NCBI GenBank assembly: GCA_035440445.1 | Contig: DAORMJ010000017.1 | Location: 19,261-83,260 of the forward strand | Source of the DNA: Ga0077548 sp035440445 | Lineage (GTDB): Bacteria; Pseudomonadota; Alphaproteobacteria; Rhizobiales; Xanthobacteraceae | Reading direction: 5' to 3' | DNA: 64,000 nt | Shown here: positions 33,520-41,950 of the stretch, piece after piece | Position numbering within the stretch: the stretch's first letter is position 1 | Layout: every line of letters starts with the position of its first letter | Position numbers and translations under genes: made by a program | The notes under the pieces: generated by a model | Told to the model about the DNA's origin: nothing | What the model saw: only the letters and a program-made list of their open reading frames with translations | Databases searched by the model: none

Positions 33520-33939
33520 TTATTCCCCGCTGATCTTCCGCTGCACGCGCTTGTCGAAGCGCTCGACGTTCACGACCACGCGCTCATGCGTGCCGCCGCC
33601 GATCTCTTCCTTCTCGTCCTCGGCGATCACGTCGAAGAAGATGTTGCGGCCTTCGACCTTCGTGACGGTCGCGGTCGCCTTGATCTTCATGCCGACCGGC
33701 GTGGCGGCGATGTGCTTGACGTTGAGCAACGTGCCGAGGCTTTGATGCCCTGCAGGCAACAGATGCTCGGCGGCTTTCAGCGCGGCCGCTTCAATCACGT
33801 TGATCATCACGGGCGTCGCCAGCACGCGAATCTTGCCGGAGCCGACGCGCGGCGCGGTGTGCTCCTCGCCAACGACGAGTTCGGCCGTGCCGGTGGTGCC
33901 GGGTTTGATGTTTGCAGTCACGGAAGCGGTGTCGGTCAT
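33520..33939 (-). CDS. Hot-dog thioesterase, fluoroacetyl-CoA thioesterase-like family
   Basis: 139-aa hot-dog protein (KPGTTGTAELVVGEEHTAPR, VLATPVMINVIEAAALKAAE, SLGTLLNVKHIAATPVGMKI, VVVNVERFDKRV). The pattern fits the FlK-like thioesterase family, with the Thr/Glu/His-type active site region around ATPVMINVIEAAA. Physiological substrate unknown. No operon partner; repeats lie at both ends. Confidence 0.82.
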   Translation of the reverse strand: MTDTASVTANIKPGTTGTAELVVGEEHTAPRVGSGKIRVLATPVMINVIEAAALKAAEHLLPAGHQSLGTLLNVKHIAATPVGMKIKATATVTKVEGRNIFFDVIAEDEKEEIGGGTHERVVVNVERFDKRVQRKISGE

Positions 33940-33951
33940 TCATGTCTTTCT

Positions 33952-34018
33952 CCTTCTCCCCGTTTACGGGGAGAAGGTGGCGAGCATCATCAGATGCGAG
34001 CCGGATGAGGGGCTATTC
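33952..34018. repeat. Palindromic repeat, family E (left of DUF559 gene)
   Basis: Perfect hairpin CCTTCTCCCCGT-TT-ACGGGGAGAAGG (33952-33977) followed by GATGCGAGCCGGATGAGGGGC, the classic rhizobial CTCCCCGT repeat. Its tail runs to the stop codon of the DUF559 gene. Confidence 0.8.
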
Positions 34019-34396
34019 ACGAAAAGAATTTGCAATTGAAACTAGCACACCGTCCAGATTCGAAAGCACGTCCGAATTCCAGAATCGTAGCGTCCGATAG
34101 CCGCGTTCGGAGAAGTAAGCGTCACGCCGTGCGTCGGCTTCGCTGTCAGCATGTTGCCCACCATCGACTTCGACAATGAGCCGATGCTCCCTGCAAATGA
34201 AGTCCACCATATAAGGGCCCATGGAAACCTGCCGCAGAAACTTTTGTCCGTATAAGCGGCGGTCTCGAAGCGAGAGCCAAAGTTTCATTTCAGCGTCGGT
34301 GAAGTTCCGCCGCAGCCGCCGTGATCTCGCGACCTGCTTCGGTTTCGCGCCCCTCACCCGTCTCGCTCCGCTCACCACTCTTTTGATGCCGTGCAT
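34013..34396 (-). CDS. DUF559 (Vsr/PD-(D/E)XK-like) endonuclease-domain protein
   Basis: 127-aa protein with the DUF559 core: ARSRRLRRNFTDAEMKLW, GQKFLRQVSMGPYMVDFICR, HRLIVEVDGGQHADSEAD and GYRTLRFWNSDVLSNLDGVL. The D...ExD pattern in VDFICREHRLIVEVDGGQH matches Vsr-like nucleases; activity is unproven. The first about 17 codons are made from a repeat-like CTCACCCGTCTCGCTCCGCTC segment, and the gene is bracketed by family E hairpins on both sides, suggesting it travels with them. Confidence 0.82.
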   Translation of the reverse strand: MHGIKRVVSGARRVRGAKPKQVARSRRLRRNFTDAEMKLWLSLRDRRLYGQKFLRQVSMGPYMVDFICREHRLIVEVDGGQHADSEADARRDAYFSERGYRTLRFWNSDVLSNLDGVLVSIANSFRE

Positions 34397-34402
34397 CTTA
34401 AG

Positions 34403-34534
34403 CCTTCTCCCCGCTTACGGGGATAAGGTGCCGAACGCCACCAGGCGTGACGCGGATCACGGGCATTGCACCGCCCCTCGCCCGATTGCTCGCTATCGCT
34501 CGCAATCACCCTCTCCCCGTAAACGGGGAGAGGG
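34403..34534. repeat. Palindromic repeat, family E (right of DUF559 gene), two hairpins
   Basis: Hairpin CCTTCTCCCCGCTTACGGGGATAAGG (34403-34428) and a perfect one CCCTCTCCCCGT-AA-ACGGGGAGAGGG (34509-34534), joined by about 80 bases that include GCTCGCTATCGCTCGC. It lies between the DUF559 start and the FAD-dehydrogenase stop. Confidence 0.8.
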
Positions 34535-34545
34535 AGAACGCATTG

Positions 34546-36192
34546 TTACCGCACCAGCTTCGCGGCTTCCCGGCCCGCGATACGCCCGGAAAAGATGCAG
34601 CCGCCGAGGAACGTGCCTTCCAGCGCCCGATAGCCGTGCACGCCGCCGCCGCCGAAGCCCGCGACCTCGCCCGCCGCGAACACGTTGCCGAGCGGGTTCG
34701 AGCCATCCTTCAGCACGCGGGAAGTCAAATCGGTCTCGAGACCGCCGAGGGTCTTCCTCGTCAGCACCCAGAGCCGCACGGCGATCAGGGGACCCGCTGC
34801 CGGGTCCATGAGCTTGTGCGGCTTCGCCGTGCGGATGAGCTTGTCGCCGATATAGACGCGCGCGGCGCGGATCGCGGCAATCTGCAGGTCCTTGCCGAAT
34901 TTGTTGTCGAGGTCGCGGTCGCGCGAAACCACTTCGCGCGTCACCGTGTCGAGATCGACGAGGTTCTTCTGCGTCAGCGCATTCATCTTCGCGACAAGTT
35001 CGGGAAGATTGTTCGCGGTCACGAAATCCTTTCCGGCATTCACGAATTTCTGCACCGGGGTCAGCGTACCGCGGCCGCGCTTCAACACGCCCTTGATGCT
35101 TTTGCCGGTAAGATCCGGGTTCTGCTCCTGACCGGAAAGCGCGAACTCCTTGCCGATGATGCGCTGGTTCAACAAGAACCACGAATGATCGTCGCCATGT
35201 TTGGTGATGTGTTCGAGCGCACCTAAACCGTCATAGCCCGGAAACAGCGGCACCGGAAAACGCTTGCCCCGCGCGTCTAACCAGAGCGGCGTCGGCCCGG
35301 AGAGAATGCGGATGCCATGGCGCGACCAGATCGGCGCGTAATTGTCGATGCCTTCGGGGTAATGCCACATACGGTCGGCATTGATGAGCCGCCCGCCGGC
35401 CGCCTCGACCACGCCCTGCATCAGGCCATCGACATGGTCCGGCACGCCGGACAGCATCTGCGCGGGCGCGCGGCCCATGCTCGGCGGCCAGTTCTTGCGG
35501 ACGAGATCGTGATTGCCGCCGATGCCGCCGCTGGTCACGATGATCGCCTGCGCTTTCAATTTGAAATCGCCGACCACGACGCGCGAGGATTTCGCCGCGC
35601 GCTCGACGTTCGACGGCTCCAGCACCTCGCCTTCGACGCCGTCTTCCGCGCCGCCGGTCGCGGTCAGTTTCGTCACGCGATGGCGGAAACAGAAACGCAC
35701 GAGCCCTTTCTTCTCGGCCTCGCGCAACCGCCGCACGAAGGGCTCGACCAGCGCGGGGCCGGTACCCCAGGTGATGTGAAAGCGCGGCACCGAATTGCCG
35801 TGGCCGGTCGCGGTATAGCCGCCGCGCTCCGCCCAGCCCGGCACCGGAAACCAGCGCACGCCTTGGGCATGCAGCCATGCGCGCTTCTCGCCGGAGGCGA
35901 AATCCACATAAGCCTCGGCCCATTTTCGCGGCCACAGATCTTCCTCGCGGTCGAAGGCGGCGGAGCCCTGCCAGTCCTGCCAGGCGAGGTCGCGGGAATC
36001 CTTGATGCCGAGGCGGCGCTGCTCGGGCGAGTTCACGAGCATCAACCCGCCGAACGACCAGAACGCCTGGCCGCCGAGCGACTGCTCGGGCTCCTGATCG
36101 AGGATGATGACGGATCGGCCGGCGTCGGCGACTTCCGCGGCCGCGACCAGACCCGCCAGCCCCGCGCCGACGACGATGACGTCTGCATCCAT
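34546..36192 (-). CDS. FAD-binding dehydrogenase (fumarate reductase/ketosteroid dehydrogenase-like)
   Basis: 548-aa flavoprotein. The N-terminal dinucleotide fold is DVIVVGAGLAGLVAAAEVAD with the acidic end IILDQEPEQ; a second FAD contact near the C-terminus is NVFAAGEVAGFGGGGVHGYR and GCIFSGRIAGREAA. The middle has IIVTSGGIGGNHDLVRKNW. This matches the FAD-binding dehydrogenases distantly related to 3-ketosteroid-1-dehydrogenases; substrate unknown. The enoyl-CoA hydratase-like gene lies 88 bases upstream on the same strand. Confidence 0.85.
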   Translation of the reverse strand: MDADVIVVGAGLAGLVAAAEVADAGRSVIILDQEPEQSLGGQAFWSFGGLMLVNSPEQRRLGIKDSRDLAWQDWQGSAAFDREEDLWPRKWAEAYVDFASGEKRAWLHAQGVRWFPVPGWAERGGYTATGHGNSVPRFHITWGTGPALVEPFVRRLREAEKKGLVRFCFRHRVTKLTATGGAEDGVEGEVLEPSNVERAAKSSRVVVGDFKLKAQAIIVTSGGIGGNHDLVRKNWPPSMGRAPAQMLSGVPDHVDGLMQGVVEAAGGRLINADRMWHYPEGIDNYAPIWSRHGIRILSGPTPLWLDARGKRFPVPLFPGYDGLGALEHITKHGDDHSWFLLNQRIIGKEFALSGQEQNPDLTGKSIKGVLKRGRGTLTPVQKFVNAGKDFVTANNLPELVAKMNALTQKNLVDLDTVTREVVSRDRDLDNKFGKDLQIAAIRAARVYIGDKLIRTAKPHKLMDPAAGPLIAVRLWVLTRKTLGGLETDLTSRVLKDGSNPLGNVFAAGEVAGFGGGGVHGYRALEGTFLGGCIFSGRIAGREAAKLVR

Positions 36193-36280
36193 GACGCTCT
36201 CCCGTTACGTTCTTTGTTACGGAAAAACTATCATGCCCTGACCTTACTTGTCGCGGGCATGACGTAGCGGAAGCGGCGGG

Positions 36281-37036
36281 TCAGCTCTTGCCGAACGTCC
36301 GCGCGACATAAGCGCGGATGTTGTCGGCGGTTTCCTTTGCTTCCCAGACTTTCATGATCTGTTTCGCAAGCCGCCCGCGATCCTTGGCGAGAATCTGCTT
36401 CGCCGTTGCCCGTGTATGCAGCTTGTTCACGCGGAAGGCGACCGCGCGAATGGCCGCGAGTTCGCGCGCCTTTTCGATGGCGCGTGGCAGCAGACGATCG
36501 GCGCTTACGGCTTCGTCGGCAAAGCCGTTCGCAAGCGCGCCTTGCGTGTCGAAGGTCTCGCCGCTCGCGGTGAATTTCGGGAAATGCATGGGCGATGTGG
36601 TGGCGCGCAGCACCTCGAAGGCGAACGGCGGAAACGGCACGCCGACCTGCAACTCGGTGACGCCCATGCGGCCCGCGTCCGCCGCGAGTACGCGGTAATC
36701 GGCGCAACACGCGAGGACGCAGCCGCCGGCAATCGCGTGGCCGTTGATCGCGGCGACCAGCGGCTTGGGAAAGAGAAAAATCTCTTCGTACATGTCGTCC
36801 AGTGCGACGACGAGCGCATGCAGATATTTCTGCCCGCCTGCGGCCGCGCGCGGGAGATCGACACCGGCCGAGAAAATCTTGCCTTCGCTGGTCAGGACCA
36901 CGGCTTTCGCATCCGACTTCGCGAGCCGCCTGAACTCTTTCTTCAGCGCCTTGCAGAAATCGACGTCCAGCGCATTCGCCTTGCCGCGGCGAAGCGTGAC
37001 GATCGCGATCCCGCCGTCATGCGCGACCTCGAACAC
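36281..37036 (-). CDS. Enoyl-CoA hydratase/isomerase family protein
   Basis: 251-aa crotonase-fold protein. The CoA/oxyanion segments are SEGKIFSAGVDLPRAA and KPLVAAINGHAIAGGCVLAC. One catalytic Glu position is held by LQVGVPFPPF (ELQVGVP), typical of some hydratases. Probably acts on a fatty acyl-CoA intermediate. Only one base separates it from the upstream membrane gene, so the two are co-transcribed. Confidence 0.88.
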   Translation of the reverse strand: MFEVAHDGGIAIVTLRRGKANALDVDFCKALKKEFRRLAKSDAKAVVLTSEGKIFSAGVDLPRAAAGGQKYLHALVVALDDMYEEIFLFPKPLVAAINGHAIAGGCVLACCADYRVLAADAGRMGVTELQVGVPFPPFAFEVLRATTSPMHFPKFTASGETFDTQGALANGFADEAVSADRLLPRAIEKARELAAIRAVAFRVNKLHTRATAKQILAKDRGRLAKQIMKVWEAKETADNIRAYVARTFGKS

Positions 37037-37037
37037 C

Positions 37038-37592
37038 TTATTCTTTCTCGCTCTGCTTCTTGTGGTGCTGCATGTACATGAAGGCGCTGAGGGCCGCGAT
37101 CACGGCAGCGATTCCGCCGCCCATCAACAAAAGGTTCTGCGAGGCGTCACCCACCAGCGTGCGGCCGAGGAAGAACACGCCGAGCGCCAGCACCACGACG
37201 CCGGAAAGCGTCACTTTCAGGTCGTCGATGCTTTCGACCTTGAGCCAGGCCGGCACCGGAATCTGGTCCTGGATATAGAGCTGATAGAGCCCGATCGCGA
37301 CGACGTGCAAAACGGTCACGAGCAGGAAGGCGTCCACTGCCTCGATGGCCGACAGCATCAGCTGCTTGGTGTCGGTCTCCCAGCGAACGAGCGCGATGAC
37401 GGCATCCACGATTTCCCACAAGGAATGCGCGAGGAGCGCAGTCGCGATCAGGAAGGTGCCGACGATCGCAAGCAGCATGGATCCGCGCGCGATCAGCACG
37501 AAGAAGCCGAGAAACGGCCGCTCCTTCATGGCTAAGCGCCAATCGACGTCCTCTTGCAGCGGCAGTTTTTGTTTGCGGGGTGTGGTGGGCAT
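37038..37592 (-). CDS. YqhA/UPF0114 family membrane protein
   Basis: 184-aa inner-membrane protein with four helices (ARGSMLLAIVGTFLIATALL, AFLLVTVLHVVAIGLYQLYI, VTLSGVVVLALGVFFLGRTL, LLMGGGIAAVIAALSAFMYM) and a His/Lys-rich C-terminus, fitting UPF0114. Function unknown. Upstream is a double-hairpin repeat and then the acyl-CoA synthetase gene. Confidence 0.8.
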   Translation of the reverse strand: MPTTPRKQKLPLQEDVDWRLAMKERPFLGFFVLIARGSMLLAIVGTFLIATALLAHSLWEIVDAVIALVRWETDTKQLMLSAIEAVDAFLLVTVLHVVAIGLYQLYIQDQIPVPAWLKVESIDDLKVTLSGVVVLALGVFFLGRTLVGDASQNLLLMGGGIAAVIAALSAFMYMQHHKKQSEKE

Positions 37593-37606
37593 TTAATTTT
37601 CCTTGC

Positions 37607-37713
37607 CCTCATCCTTCGAGACGGCGGCTTCGCCGCCTCCTCAGGATGAGGAAGTAAGTTAAGCATGCCTCATGGTGAGGAGCGAAGCGCAGCTTCGCGT
37701 CTCGAACCATGAG
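37607..37713. repeat. Paired palindromic repeat, family D copy 1
   Basis: Two hairpins: CCTCATCCTTCGAGACG...CTCCTCAGGATGAGG (37607-37651) and CCTCATGGTGAGGAGCG...CGTCTCGAACCATGAG (37668-37713). The second is close to the reverse complement of the first, so this is an inverted pair, BIME-like. It lies between two co-directional genes. Confidence 0.82.
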
Positions 37714-37734
37714 TCTGGCAATCAAACTTCCCAG

Positions 37735-39375
37735 TCAAACTTCCTTCGTCATCTCGCGCAGCTTGAACTTCTGGATCTTGCCGGTCGAGGTCTTCGGCAA
37801 CTCCACGAACACGATATGCCGCGGCACCTTGAAGCCGGCGAGATTGGTTTTGCAATGGGCGATCAGCTCGTCCTTGCTCGCCTCTTTGCCGGGCTTCAAC
37901 TCGATGAAGGCGCAAGGGGTTTCACCCCACTTGTCGTCGGCTTTCGCGACCACGGCCGCCGCCTGCACGGACGGGTGCTTGTAGAGCGCGTCCTCGACCT
38001 CGATCGAGGAGATGTTCTCGCCGCCGGAAATGATGATGTCCTTGGAGCGGTCTTTGAGCTGAATATAGCCGTCGGGGTGCATCACGCCGAGGTCGCCGGA
38101 GTGAAACCAGCCACCGGCAAAAGCGGCGTCCGTCGCCTTCTTGTTCTTCAGATAGCCCTTCATTACGACGTTGCCGCGGAACATGACCTCGCCCATGGTC
38201 TCGCCGTCGCGCGGCACCGGCTGCATGGTTTCCGGGTCCATGACGTCCAGCCCCTCGAGCGGCGCGATGGTGACGCCCTGCCGCGCCTTCTTCGCAGCCT
38301 GCTGCGCGGCGTCGAGGTTTTCCCATTCCTGATGCCAGTCGTTCACGGCCGCCGGGCCATAGGTTTCGGTCAGCCCGTAAAGATGCGTGACGTTAAAGCC
38401 GGCACCCTTCATGCCGGCAAGCACCGCTTCCGGCGGGGGTGCTGCGGCAGTGAAGAACTCCACTACATGCGGCAGCGGCTTCTTCTCGTCTTCCGGCGCG
38501 TTCAAGAGCGTCGCCATCACGATCGGCGCGCCGCAAAGATGCGTGACCTTGTGTTCGGCGATCAGCTCGAACATCTGCTTGGCACGCACTTGCCGCAAAC
38601 AGACGTGCGTGCCCGACACGACCGAGATCGACCAAGGGAAACACCAGCCGTTGCAGTGAAACATCGGCAGCGTCCAGAGATAGACCGCGTGCTTCTTCAT
38701 GCTGCCGGTGAGCACGTTGCCGGTAGCGAGCAGCGCGGCACCGCGATGATGATAGACGACACCTTTAGGGTCGCCGGTGGTGCCGGAAGTGTAGTTCAGC
38801 GAGATCGCGTCCCACTCATCGCCCGGCGCGTGACGCTGATAGTCCTCGTCGCCTTCCGCCACCAGCGCTTCAAAATCGAGCGTGCCGAGCTTTTCGCCCT
38901 CGCCCTTGTATTCCGGATCGTCGTAGTCGACGACGAGCGGCTTCACCTTGCAGAGCGCGAGCGCTTCCTTCGCGGCTTTGGAAAATTCCTTGTCGACGAT
39001 GAAGATCTTCGCTTCGCCATGATCGAGCGAGAACGCGATGATGGCAGCATCCAGCCGGGTGTTGAGCGTATTCAGCACGCCTCCCGTCATCGGCACGCCG
39101 TAGTGGCACTCGAGCATCGCGGGCGTATTCGCGAGCAAAACCGCGACCGTATCGCCGCGCGCGATCCCGCGCTTGGCAAGTGCCGACGCAAGCTTCTTCG
39201 AGCGGGCATGGAAATCGCGATAGGTCCGCCGCAAGGGACCGTGGATGATGGCGACATGATCCGGGAAAACGGCGGCCGCGCGCTCCAGATAGCTAAGGGG
39301 GGTCAGCGGCGCGTAGTTGGCGGCGTTCTTGTCCAGATCGATGTCGTAAGCGCTCTTTTGGGCGTTCTTTTGCAT
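37735..39375 (-). CDS. Acyl-CoA synthetase (AMP-forming), medium-chain/AlkK-like
   Basis: 546-aa ANL-superfamily ligase. P-loop LNYTSGTTGDPKGVVYHHRG, A4/A5 motif HLYGLTETYGPA, A7 HSGDLGVMHPDGYIQLKDRS, A8 hinge KDIIISGGENISSIEVE, and the catalytic lysine in PKTSTGKIQKFKLRE. It activates a fatty or aromatic acid to the acyl-CoA. The start could be four codons earlier (39387); the internal ATG has GAGG six bases upstream and was preferred. Confidence 0.88.
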   Translation of the reverse strand: MQKNAQKSAYDIDLDKNAANYAPLTPLSYLERAAAVFPDHVAIIHGPLRRTYRDFHARSKKLASALAKRGIARGDTVAVLLANTPAMLECHYGVPMTGGVLNTLNTRLDAAIIAFSLDHGEAKIFIVDKEFSKAAKEALALCKVKPLVVDYDDPEYKGEGEKLGTLDFEALVAEGDEDYQRHAPGDEWDAISLNYTSGTTGDPKGVVYHHRGAALLATGNVLTGSMKKHAVYLWTLPMFHCNGWCFPWSISVVSGTHVCLRQVRAKQMFELIAEHKVTHLCGAPIVMATLLNAPEDEKKPLPHVVEFFTAAAPPPEAVLAGMKGAGFNVTHLYGLTETYGPAAVNDWHQEWENLDAAQQAAKKARQGVTIAPLEGLDVMDPETMQPVPRDGETMGEVMFRGNVVMKGYLKNKKATDAAFAGGWFHSGDLGVMHPDGYIQLKDRSKDIIISGGENISSIEVEDALYKHPSVQAAAVVAKADDKWGETPCAFIELKPGKEASKDELIAHCKTNLAGFKVPRHIVFVELPKTSTGKIQKFKLREMTKEV

Positions 39376-39459
39376 AGGAAACCTCATTCCGGAGGAGCCT
39401 AGCGAACCGGACCGGCTTCGAGCAATCTGACCTTTGACAAAGGCAAATGGAGGCTACGG

Positions 39460-40089
39460 ATGCGGGTGATTGCGGGGATTCTGGCGGCAATCGGCTGGTT
39501 CGCGCTGGTGCTGCAGTTCCGGCTGGTGCTTGGCGTCAATGCCAATGCCGGAATCGGGCCCGGCGAAACCTTCGTCCGCTTCTTCTCTTATTTTACGGTG
39601 CTGACGAATACGCTCGCCGCAAGCGCGTTGACGAGCGTGATGCTCGGCCACAGCCACGCTTTCCTGACGAGGCCCCGGGTGCAGACGGCGATCGCGGTCT
39701 ATATCACCATCGTCGGTTCGGTTTATTTCCTGATTCTGCGCCATCTCTGGCAGCCGCAAGGCCCGCAATGGCTCGCCGATACGCTGCTGCACTACGTGAT
39801 GCCGGCGCTCTATGTGCTGTTCTGGCTTTTCTTCGTGCGCAAGGAGACGATCATCTGGCGGGACAGCCTCGTCTGGCTGATCTTCCCGCTTGCCTATGTC
39901 TGCGCCGTGCTGGCGCGCGGCGTGCCTTCGAAATTTTACCCCTATCCCTTCATCGATGCGAACGAGCTTGGCTATCTCCAGATCGCGGGCAACAGCGCCG
40001 TTCTTCTGGCGGCGTTTCTGGCGGCGGGAGTATTGTATGTAGCGATTTCTCGCTCTTTAAGCCGGAAGGCTGGCAACGCACTCAATTGA
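39460..40089 (+). CDS. Pr6Pr family (FAR-17a/AIG1-like) membrane protein
   Basis: 209-aa protein with six membrane helices (IAGILAAIGWFALVLQFRLV, FSYFTVLTNTLAASALTSVM, LLHYVMPALYVLFWLFFV, WLIFPLAYVCAVLA) and the conserved N-T and H residues of the Pr6Pr family. Function unknown in bacteria. Its last eight bases overlap the end of the convergent IclR gene. Confidence 0.8.
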   Translation: MRVIAGILAAIGWFALVLQFRLVLGVNANAGIGPGETFVRFFSYFTVLTNTLAASALTSVMLGHSHAFLTRPRVQTAIAVYITIVGSVYFLILRHLWQPQGPQWLADTLLHYVMPALYVLFWLFFVRKETIIWRDSLVWLIFPLAYVCAVLARGVPSKFYPYPFIDANELGYLQIAGNSAVLLAAFLAAGVLYVAISRSLSRKAGNALN

Positions 40090-40873
40090 AGCTGCCGGAC
40101 AACTTCCCTGCGAGTTCAAGCAACAATGGCCGGAAGCGTTTGACGAACGCCTTCTCGGTGTGGCGCCCGAGATTGGTGCTGATGTTCAGCGCTGCAACGA
40201 TGCGGCCCGATCGATCGCGGATCGGAGCGGCGATCCCGCATGCGCCAAGCTCGAGTTCTTCGCTTGCGAAGTACCAGCCCTGCGTGCGGGCGCGCGCGAT
40301 TTCCTTTTCGAGCGCGGCGATATCCGTGATGGTGCGGCGGCTGAAAGCGGGGCGCGGCATCCGGGCAAGACGCTCCTTCATCTCCGGCTCCGGCAATGCC
40401 GCCAGCAGCACGCGCCCCATCGACGTGCAGAACGCGGGGATGCGGCTGCCGATAGTAAGACTCCGCCGCAACACGCTCGAAGGTTCGGCGCGCGCGACAT
40501 AGGTCACGTCGTCGCCGTCTAGAACCGAAACCGCGACGATCTCGTCGCATTCTCGCGCCAGCGCCTCGATCGCGGGTTGCGCGACATCGCGGAAGCTCAG
40601 CGACGAGAGATAGGCATAGCCGAGCCGCAACACGCGCGGCGTCAGCGCGTAACGGCCCTCTTGCTCCTTCGCAAAGCCGAGTTCGACCAGCGTCAGCAGA
40701 AGCCGCCGCACGCCCGCGCGCGGGAGCCCGGTGCGCTTGGAAAGCTCGGCCATGGTGAGCGTGTCTTCGCTATCGCCGAACGCGGCAATGACCGCCAGCC
40801 CCTTGGCGAAGGCCTCGACAAACGCATCGCTGCCACGGGGCCAGGCCGCAATGGACTGGGAATCGAACGGCAT
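40082..40873 (-). CDS. IclR family transcriptional regulator (PcaR/PobR type)
   Basis: 263-aa regulator with an N-terminal winged helix-turn-helix (about 18-85, LTMAELSKRTGLPRAGVRRL, LVELGFAKEQEGRYALTPRV) and a C-terminal effector-binding domain (VSVLDGDDVTYVARAEP, IPAFCTSMGRVLLAALPEPE, GYWFA-like AQGWYFASEELELGACGIAA core). This subgroup usually controls aromatic acid catabolism. It is divergent from the Bug-type binding protein gene, with a perfect palindrome in the intergenic region, so it probably controls that operon. Confidence 0.9.
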   Translation of the reverse strand: MPFDSQSIAAWPRGSDAFVEAFAKGLAVIAAFGDSEDTLTMAELSKRTGLPRAGVRRLLLTLVELGFAKEQEGRYALTPRVLRLGYAYLSSLSFRDVAQPAIEALARECDEIVAVSVLDGDDVTYVARAEPSSVLRRSLTIGSRIPAFCTSMGRVLLAALPEPEMKERLARMPRPAFSRRTITDIAALEKEIARARTQGWYFASEELELGACGIAAPIRDRSGRIVAALNISTNLGRHTEKAFVKRFRPLLLELAGKLSGSFN

Positions 40874-40921
40874 TTGTCAGCCTCCGGCAACGCTGCTAGC
40901 AATGTACGACTGTCGATTATA

Positions 40922-40938
40922 TGTTCGATAGTCGAACA
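40922..40938. promoter_or_regulatory. Probable IclR operator between divergent genes
   Basis: Perfect 7-3-7 palindrome TGTTCGA-TAG-TCGAACA in the 103-base gap between the IclR gene and the Bug protein gene. A second, weaker half-site pair (GTACGACTGTCGATTA) lies just upstream, giving the tandem layout often used by IclR proteins. Confidence 0.6.
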
Positions 40939-40976
40939 ATACAAATGAAACAACGCTGTTCTGTGAGGAAAACACC

Positions 40977-41945
40977 ATGAAAAAGTGGTTGGTTTGTGCG
41001 GCAGCCGCCGCGATCGCTGCCACGGCCGTCGCGGCGAAGGCAGACAACTCCCCGTCCCGCCCCATCACGCTCGTCGTTCCCGCCGCCGCCGGCGGACCGA
41101 CCGATGCGACCGCACGTCTGATCGCAAACGTCATGCAGCAGGTGCTGGGCCAGACCGTCATCGTCGAGCCACGGCCGGGTGCCGGCGGCAACATCGGCGC
41201 CGATTTCGTCGCGCGCGCCAAGCCCGATGGCTACACGATCCTGATGGCGACGATCGGCACCCACGCCATCAACCAGACGCTTTACAAGAAGATGTCCTAC
41301 GACCCGATCAAGAATTTCACGCCGGTATCGCAGGTCGTGCAGTATCCCCTGATCCTCGTGGTCAATCCGAACCTGAAGATCAATTCCGTCGCCGACCTGA
41401 TCGCTTACGCAAAAGCGAACCCCGGCAAGCTCAACCGCGCATCGGGCGGCAGCGGCACCTCGATGCATCTGTCCGGCGAATTGTTCGTGCATCAGGCCGG
41501 AATCGACGCGCCGCACATTCCTTACAAGGGCAGCGCACCCGCATTGATCGATGTCGTCGGCGGCAGTGCGGACCTGATGTTCGATTCCATGATGACGGCG
41601 CTGCCGCTGGCAAAAGCAGGCAAGCTCCGCGCAATCGCAGTCACCGGCGCGCAGCGCTCGCCGGTCGTGCCGGAATTGCCGACCATTTCCGAAGCCGGTC
41701 TGAAAGGCTACAGCGCCTATGGCTGGATCGGCATCGTCGCTCCCGCGGGCACGCCGAAGCCGATCGTCGACAAGCTCTATGACGCAGTCGCAAAAGCGCT
41801 GCAGAACGAAGACGTGAGAAAGAAGCTCGTGGCCCAGGCTGCCGAGCCCGTCGCGTCCACGCCCGAGCAGTTCGCGAAATTCATCCAGGAAGAAACCGAC
41901 AAATGGGCGATCGCCGTTCGCGGCGCGAAGCTCAGCATCGAGTAA
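40977..41945 (+). CDS. Bug-type tripartite tricarboxylate transporter substrate-binding protein
   Basis: 322-aa periplasmic solute receptor (TctC/Bug family). Signal peptide at about 1-23 (LVCAAAAAIAATAVAAKA), then RPITLVVPAAAGGPTDATAR, VEPRPGAGGNIGADFVARA, IPYKGSAPALIDVVGGSADL and GYSAYGWIGIVAPAGTPKPI. Ligands of this family are mostly carboxylates. The TctA/TctB membrane partners are not in the window; Bug proteins are often orphan. The M24 gene follows five bases after the stop. Confidence 0.93.
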   Translation: MKKWLVCAAAAAIAATAVAAKADNSPSRPITLVVPAAAGGPTDATARLIANVMQQVLGQTVIVEPRPGAGGNIGADFVARAKPDGYTILMATIGTHAINQTLYKKMSYDPIKNFTPVSQVVQYPLILVVNPNLKINSVADLIAYAKANPGKLNRASGGSGTSMHLSGELFVHQAGIDAPHIPYKGSAPALIDVVGGSADLMFDSMMTALPLAKAGKLRAIAVTGAQRSPVVPELPTISEAGLKGYSAYGWIGIVAPAGTPKPIVDKLYDAVAKALQNEDVRKKLVAQAAEPVASTPEQFAKFIQEETDKWAIAVRGAKLSIE

Positions 41946-41950
41946 CGACC

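Noticed and set aside
37672..39402. Open frame of 576 codons on the plus strand opposite the acyl-CoA synthetase
   Set aside because: Antisense shadow; low-complexity charged product.
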